A DNA stretch of 8,252 nt, taken from contig CAIVVS010000227.1 in assembly GCA_903909415.1 (NCBI GenBank), forward strand, positions 1 through 8,252. Reading direction: 5' to 3'. The position numbers and the translations under genes were made by a program. The notes under the pieces are model-generated. The model had not been told where the DNA came from. It saw only the letters and a list, made by a program, of their open reading frames with translations, and searched no databases. Source of the stretch: an uncultured Pseudomonadota bacterium (GTDB lineage: Bacteria; Pseudomonadota; Gammaproteobacteria; Burkholderiales; SG8-39). Positions within the stretch are counted from its first letter, which is position 1, and the number at the start of each line of letters is the position of its first letter. Of the stretch, positions 5,846 through 8,252 are shown one piece after another.

Positions 5846-6762
5846 GCGGGACTGGCGTGAACGACCACTCCATCTGGAGCTTCTGCTACGCGCGCGGCCG
5901 CATCCCCAAGGACATGATGGGCGGCTGCCCGATCTGCAGCAACCAGGGAATGATGGACATTCCCATGGTGTATTCGCTGATCGCCTCCGCGCCGGATGCG
6001 CCCAGGCGCAGCCTGGTGCTGGTGGACTGCGGTTTCCGCGGCGGCGATTCCATGACCGGCAGCCGCTTCCAGAACGTGGAGCAGCCGCAGGCAGTGCTCG
6101 CCAAGGTCGGCTTCACGCCGGCCGACGTGGACGTGGTGGTGCTCACCCACTTGCACTTCGACCATGCAGGCAACTTCGACGCCTTCCCGAATGCCCGGGT
6201 GGTGGTGCAACGGCGCGAGTACGAACGCTGGATCGCGGCGCTGGCGAAGATTCCCGACCTGACGCAGGGCAAGCAGCACTGGGCGCTCTCGTCCATGGAT
6301 GCCGAGCTGCTCGCCGACATCCGGCGCGCGGTGGAGTCCGGTCGGGTGGAACTGCTCGACGGTGACACCGAGGTGGCGCCCGGCGTGACCTGCCGGCTCG
6401 CCGCGGACACGCACACGTTCGGCTCGCAATGGGTGGAAGTGGAGACCCACTCGGGCCCGCACGTGCTGGCCGGCGACTGCGTGTACTGGTACGCGAACAT
6501 CGAACGCATGTGGCCGCCCGGCTACGTGCAGGGCAACACCTGGAACCTGGTGGAAACCTACGAGCGGCTGCGCGACCTGGTGGGCGCGGACAAGATCGCG
6601 CGGGTGATCCCGGGCCACGACATGCAGACCTTCATCCGCCACCGGAACTGGCTGACCGGGCTGAACCCGGTGGCGGAAGTGCACCTGGCAAAGGGCGAGG
6701 CGTCCCGCAAGGGCAACGGTGCGCCCTTCGTGCCGCCGGAGTCGGTGACCGCACAGCCGTGA
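5842..6762 (+). CDS. Metallo-beta-lactamase-fold hydrolase, N-acyl-homoserine-lactonase-like
   Basis: This is a predicted cytoplasmic dinuclear metal hydrolase of 306 residues. Metal ligands are H103, H105, D107 and H108 in LTHLHFDHAGN, then H191 (ADTHTFGS), D212 (LAGDCVYWY) and H259 (IPGHD), the complete set for two metals. Y215 lies three residues after the bridging D212, the same spacing as the catalytic tyrosine of AiiA-type lactonases (D191/Y194), which favours lactone-ring or related ester/amide hydrolysis. A CPIC pair (C29, C32) occurs near the N-terminus. The ATG overlaps the dioxygenase TGA (ATGA), implying translational coupling. Because it sits in a transport/oxygenase cassette with no luxI or luxR, a catabolic lactonase or esterase role is at least as likely as quorum quenching. 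There is no signal peptide. The fold is certain; the substrate is unknown. Confidence 0.92.
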   Translation: MSGTGVNDHSIWSFCYARGRIPKDMMGGCPICSNQGMMDIPMVYSLIASAPDAPRRSLVLVDCGFRGGDSMTGSRFQNVEQPQAVLAKVGFTPADVDVVVLTHLHFDHAGNFDAFPNARVVVQRREYERWIAALAKIPDLTQGKQHWALSSMDAELLADIRRAVESGRVELLDGDTEVAPGVTCRLAADTHTFGSQWVEVETHSGPHVLAGDCVYWYANIERMWPPGYVQGNTWNLVETYERLRDLVGADKIARVIPGHDMQTFIRHRNWLTGLNPVAEVHLAKGEASRKGNGAPFVPPESVTAQP

Positions 6763-6772
6763 AACTTCGGGG

Positions 6773-7225
6773 CTAGCGCTTCCTGAGGAACCAGTACACC
6801 ACCACCACGGCGATCACGCCGGCGATCTTCCAGGCGTTTTCCCTCAGGAATTCGGCGGTGGCCGCCCAGGGTGACAGGTTTCCATGGGCGAGGACGGCTG
6901 GAAGCAACAGCATTCCCGCCGCGAACACCAACAGCGAGTCGGTCCGCGCCCGCGGCACGTAGATGCCGGCGTAGGCCACCTGCGCGATCATGCTGGCCGC
7001 GATGACGCCGAGCGTGACGCGGAACAGGTAGCCGCCGACCTCGGCGAACCAGGCCGGCGTCCCCTTCTTCACCTCGTCGGGATCCAGCGGGACCGGGCAC
7101 AGCCACGGCAGCCAGCGATCGTTGGCGGCCCGCCAAGCCAGCAATACCGCCGCGATCAGCAGCGGCACCGCGCCGACAGGCAGGAACCCGAGGAGCGGCG
7201 GGGAGCCGATCCCGATCCGGCTCAT
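6773..7225 (-). CDS. Hypothetical small membrane protein, four predicted helices
   Basis: I do not recognise this family. The 150-residue product has hydrophobic segments at about 10-30, 66-90, 97-113 and 132-147, and ends in RKR. Between the first two is a hydrophilic stretch with CPVPLDPDEVKKGTPAWF (43-60). Its codon use is GC-biased like its neighbours, and the amino-acid composition and helix spacing look like a real membrane protein rather than a shadow frame. The ATG at 7225 lacks a clear ribosome binding site and comes 22 bases after the ATP synthase operon terminator, so expression must rely on read-through or on a promoter not evident in the gap. It converges on the hydrolase gene with only 10 bases between the two stops. 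A later start is possible, but none is better supported. Confidence 0.7.
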   Translation of the reverse strand: MSRIGIGSPPLLGFLPVGAVPLLIAAVLLAWRAANDRWLPWLCPVPLDPDEVKKGTPAWFAEVGGYLFRVTLGVIAASMIAQVAYAGIYVPRARTDSLLVFAAGMLLLPAVLAHGNLSPWAATAEFLRENAWKIAGVIAVVVVYWFLRKR

Positions 7226-7243
7226 GGGGCAGGGCCGGAAACG

Positions 7244-7274
7244 AAAAAGCCGTGAAAGCGTGCTTTCACGGCTT
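7244..7274 (-). terminator. Intrinsic terminator of the atp operon
   Basis: A perfect 13-base inverted repeat, AAGCCGTGAAAGC (7247-7259) and GCTTTCACGGCTT (7262-7274), surrounds a 2-base centre. Read on the minus strand, the stem is followed by a T-run (five T's complementary to 7244-7248). It lies 20 bases past the atpC stop, so it ends the ATP synthase transcript. On the plus strand the hairpin is followed by only two T's, so it is mainly one-directional. Confidence 0.9.
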
Positions 7275-7294
7275 GTCCGGAAGCGATGACGCCC

Positions 7295-7717
7295 TCAGCG
7301 CTTGCCGCGCAGCTTGCGGATCGCGGCCAGTTGCGCCGCCAGCGTGGCCAGTTCCGCCTCGACCGAGGCGATTTCCTGCTTGTCCTGCGCCTTGGCGCGC
7401 GCCTCTTCGGCGGCCTTCAGCGCCTCGGTGGCCTTGGCCTCGTCCAGGTCGTGGCCGCGGATGGCGGTGTCGGCCAGCACGGTGACCATCTTGGGCTGCA
7501 CCTCGAGCACGCCACCGGCGACGAAGATCATTTCCTCTTCGCCACCGCCGGCCGGCTTGATGCGCACCGTGCCGGGCTTGATCCGGGTGATCAGCGGGGT
7601 GTGCTGGGGATAGATGCCCAGTTCGCCGGCCTCGCCGGGCAGGACGACGAACTCGGCCTCCCCGGAGAAGATCGAGGCTTCTGCGCTGACAACGTCGACG
7701 TGGATGGTGTTTGCCAT
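7295..7717 (-). CDS. atpC: F1Fo ATP synthase epsilon subunit
   Basis: This is the central-stalk and inhibitory subunit of F1, cytoplasmic face, 140 residues, standard length. The N-terminal beta-sandwich shows the family pattern: [20 protein letters not shown], then [24 protein letters not shown] (about 26-49) and [19 protein letters not shown] (65-83). The C-terminal helical hairpin is the alanine/glutamate-rich stretch from about 90 to 138, the part that can extend and block rotation. The start ATG at 7717 lies 12 bases after the atpD stop, as usual in the atp operon, with a weak AGGG upstream. It is the last gene of the operon, and the terminator follows at once. Nothing is anomalous. Confidence 0.98.
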   Translation of the reverse strand: MANTIHVDVVSAEASIFSGEAEFVVLPGEAGELGIYPQHTPLITRIKPGTVRIKPAGGGEEEMIFVAGGVLEVQPKMVTVLADTAIRGHDLDEAKATEALKAAEEARAKAQDKQEIASVEAELATLAAQLAAIRKLRGKR

Positions 7718-7729
7718 GGTGGGCTGCCC

Positions 7730-8252
<523 letters not shown>

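Noticed and set aside
5842..6762. Quorum-quenching gene as the primary role of the hydrolase.
   Set aside because: The active site fits a lactonase, but no luxI, luxR or related signal gene is present and the operon context is catabolic. The role is left open rather than asserted.

Overview
The window looks like chromosomal DNA from a GC-rich betaproteobacterium, probably of the order Burkholderiales. The grounds are the strongly GC-biased codon use, a Bug/TctC-type solute-binding protein (a family greatly expanded in that order), and ATP synthase beta and epsilon sequences of betaproteobacterial type. This placement rests on recognition, not on a search. No rRNA, tRNA, CRISPR array, IS element or integrase was seen, and no gene-free stretch reaches 300 bases.

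Layout. Positions 1-4662 hold a leftward (minus-strand) transport block. Read in transcription order it is a Bug/TctC periplasmic binding protein, then a complete set of HAAT-family (branched-chain amino acid type) ABC transporter parts: binding protein livJ, permeases livH and livM, and ATPase livG. LivG is cut by the left edge, and a livF partner is expected just beyond it. Positions 4814-6762 hold a rightward two-gene operon: a TauD/TfdA-like Fe(II)/2-oxoglutarate dioxygenase whose stop overlaps the start (ATGA) of a metallo-beta-lactamase-fold hydrolase of the N-acyl-homoserine-lactonase type. The two blocks diverge from an AT-rich island near 4745-4767, where opposing promoter-like elements share the same bases. 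From 6773 to the right edge the minus strand carries a small unrecognised four-helix membrane protein, a strong intrinsic terminator, and the 3' end of the ATP synthase operon (atpC and partial atpD).

Working together. Energy-coupling genes (atpDC) end at the terminator and mark core chromosome. The material to the left reads as an accessory uptake-and-catabolism cassette: a HAAT ABC importer and an orphan Bug protein would capture an organic acid or amide, and the dioxygenase and hydrolase would act on it in sequence (oxidation, then lactone, ester or amide hydrolysis, or the reverse). Each protein family is well known, but the substrate cannot be read from the sequence and the pathway is an inference. 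No dedicated regulator, CoA ligase or tripartite TctA/TctB membrane partner lies in the window.
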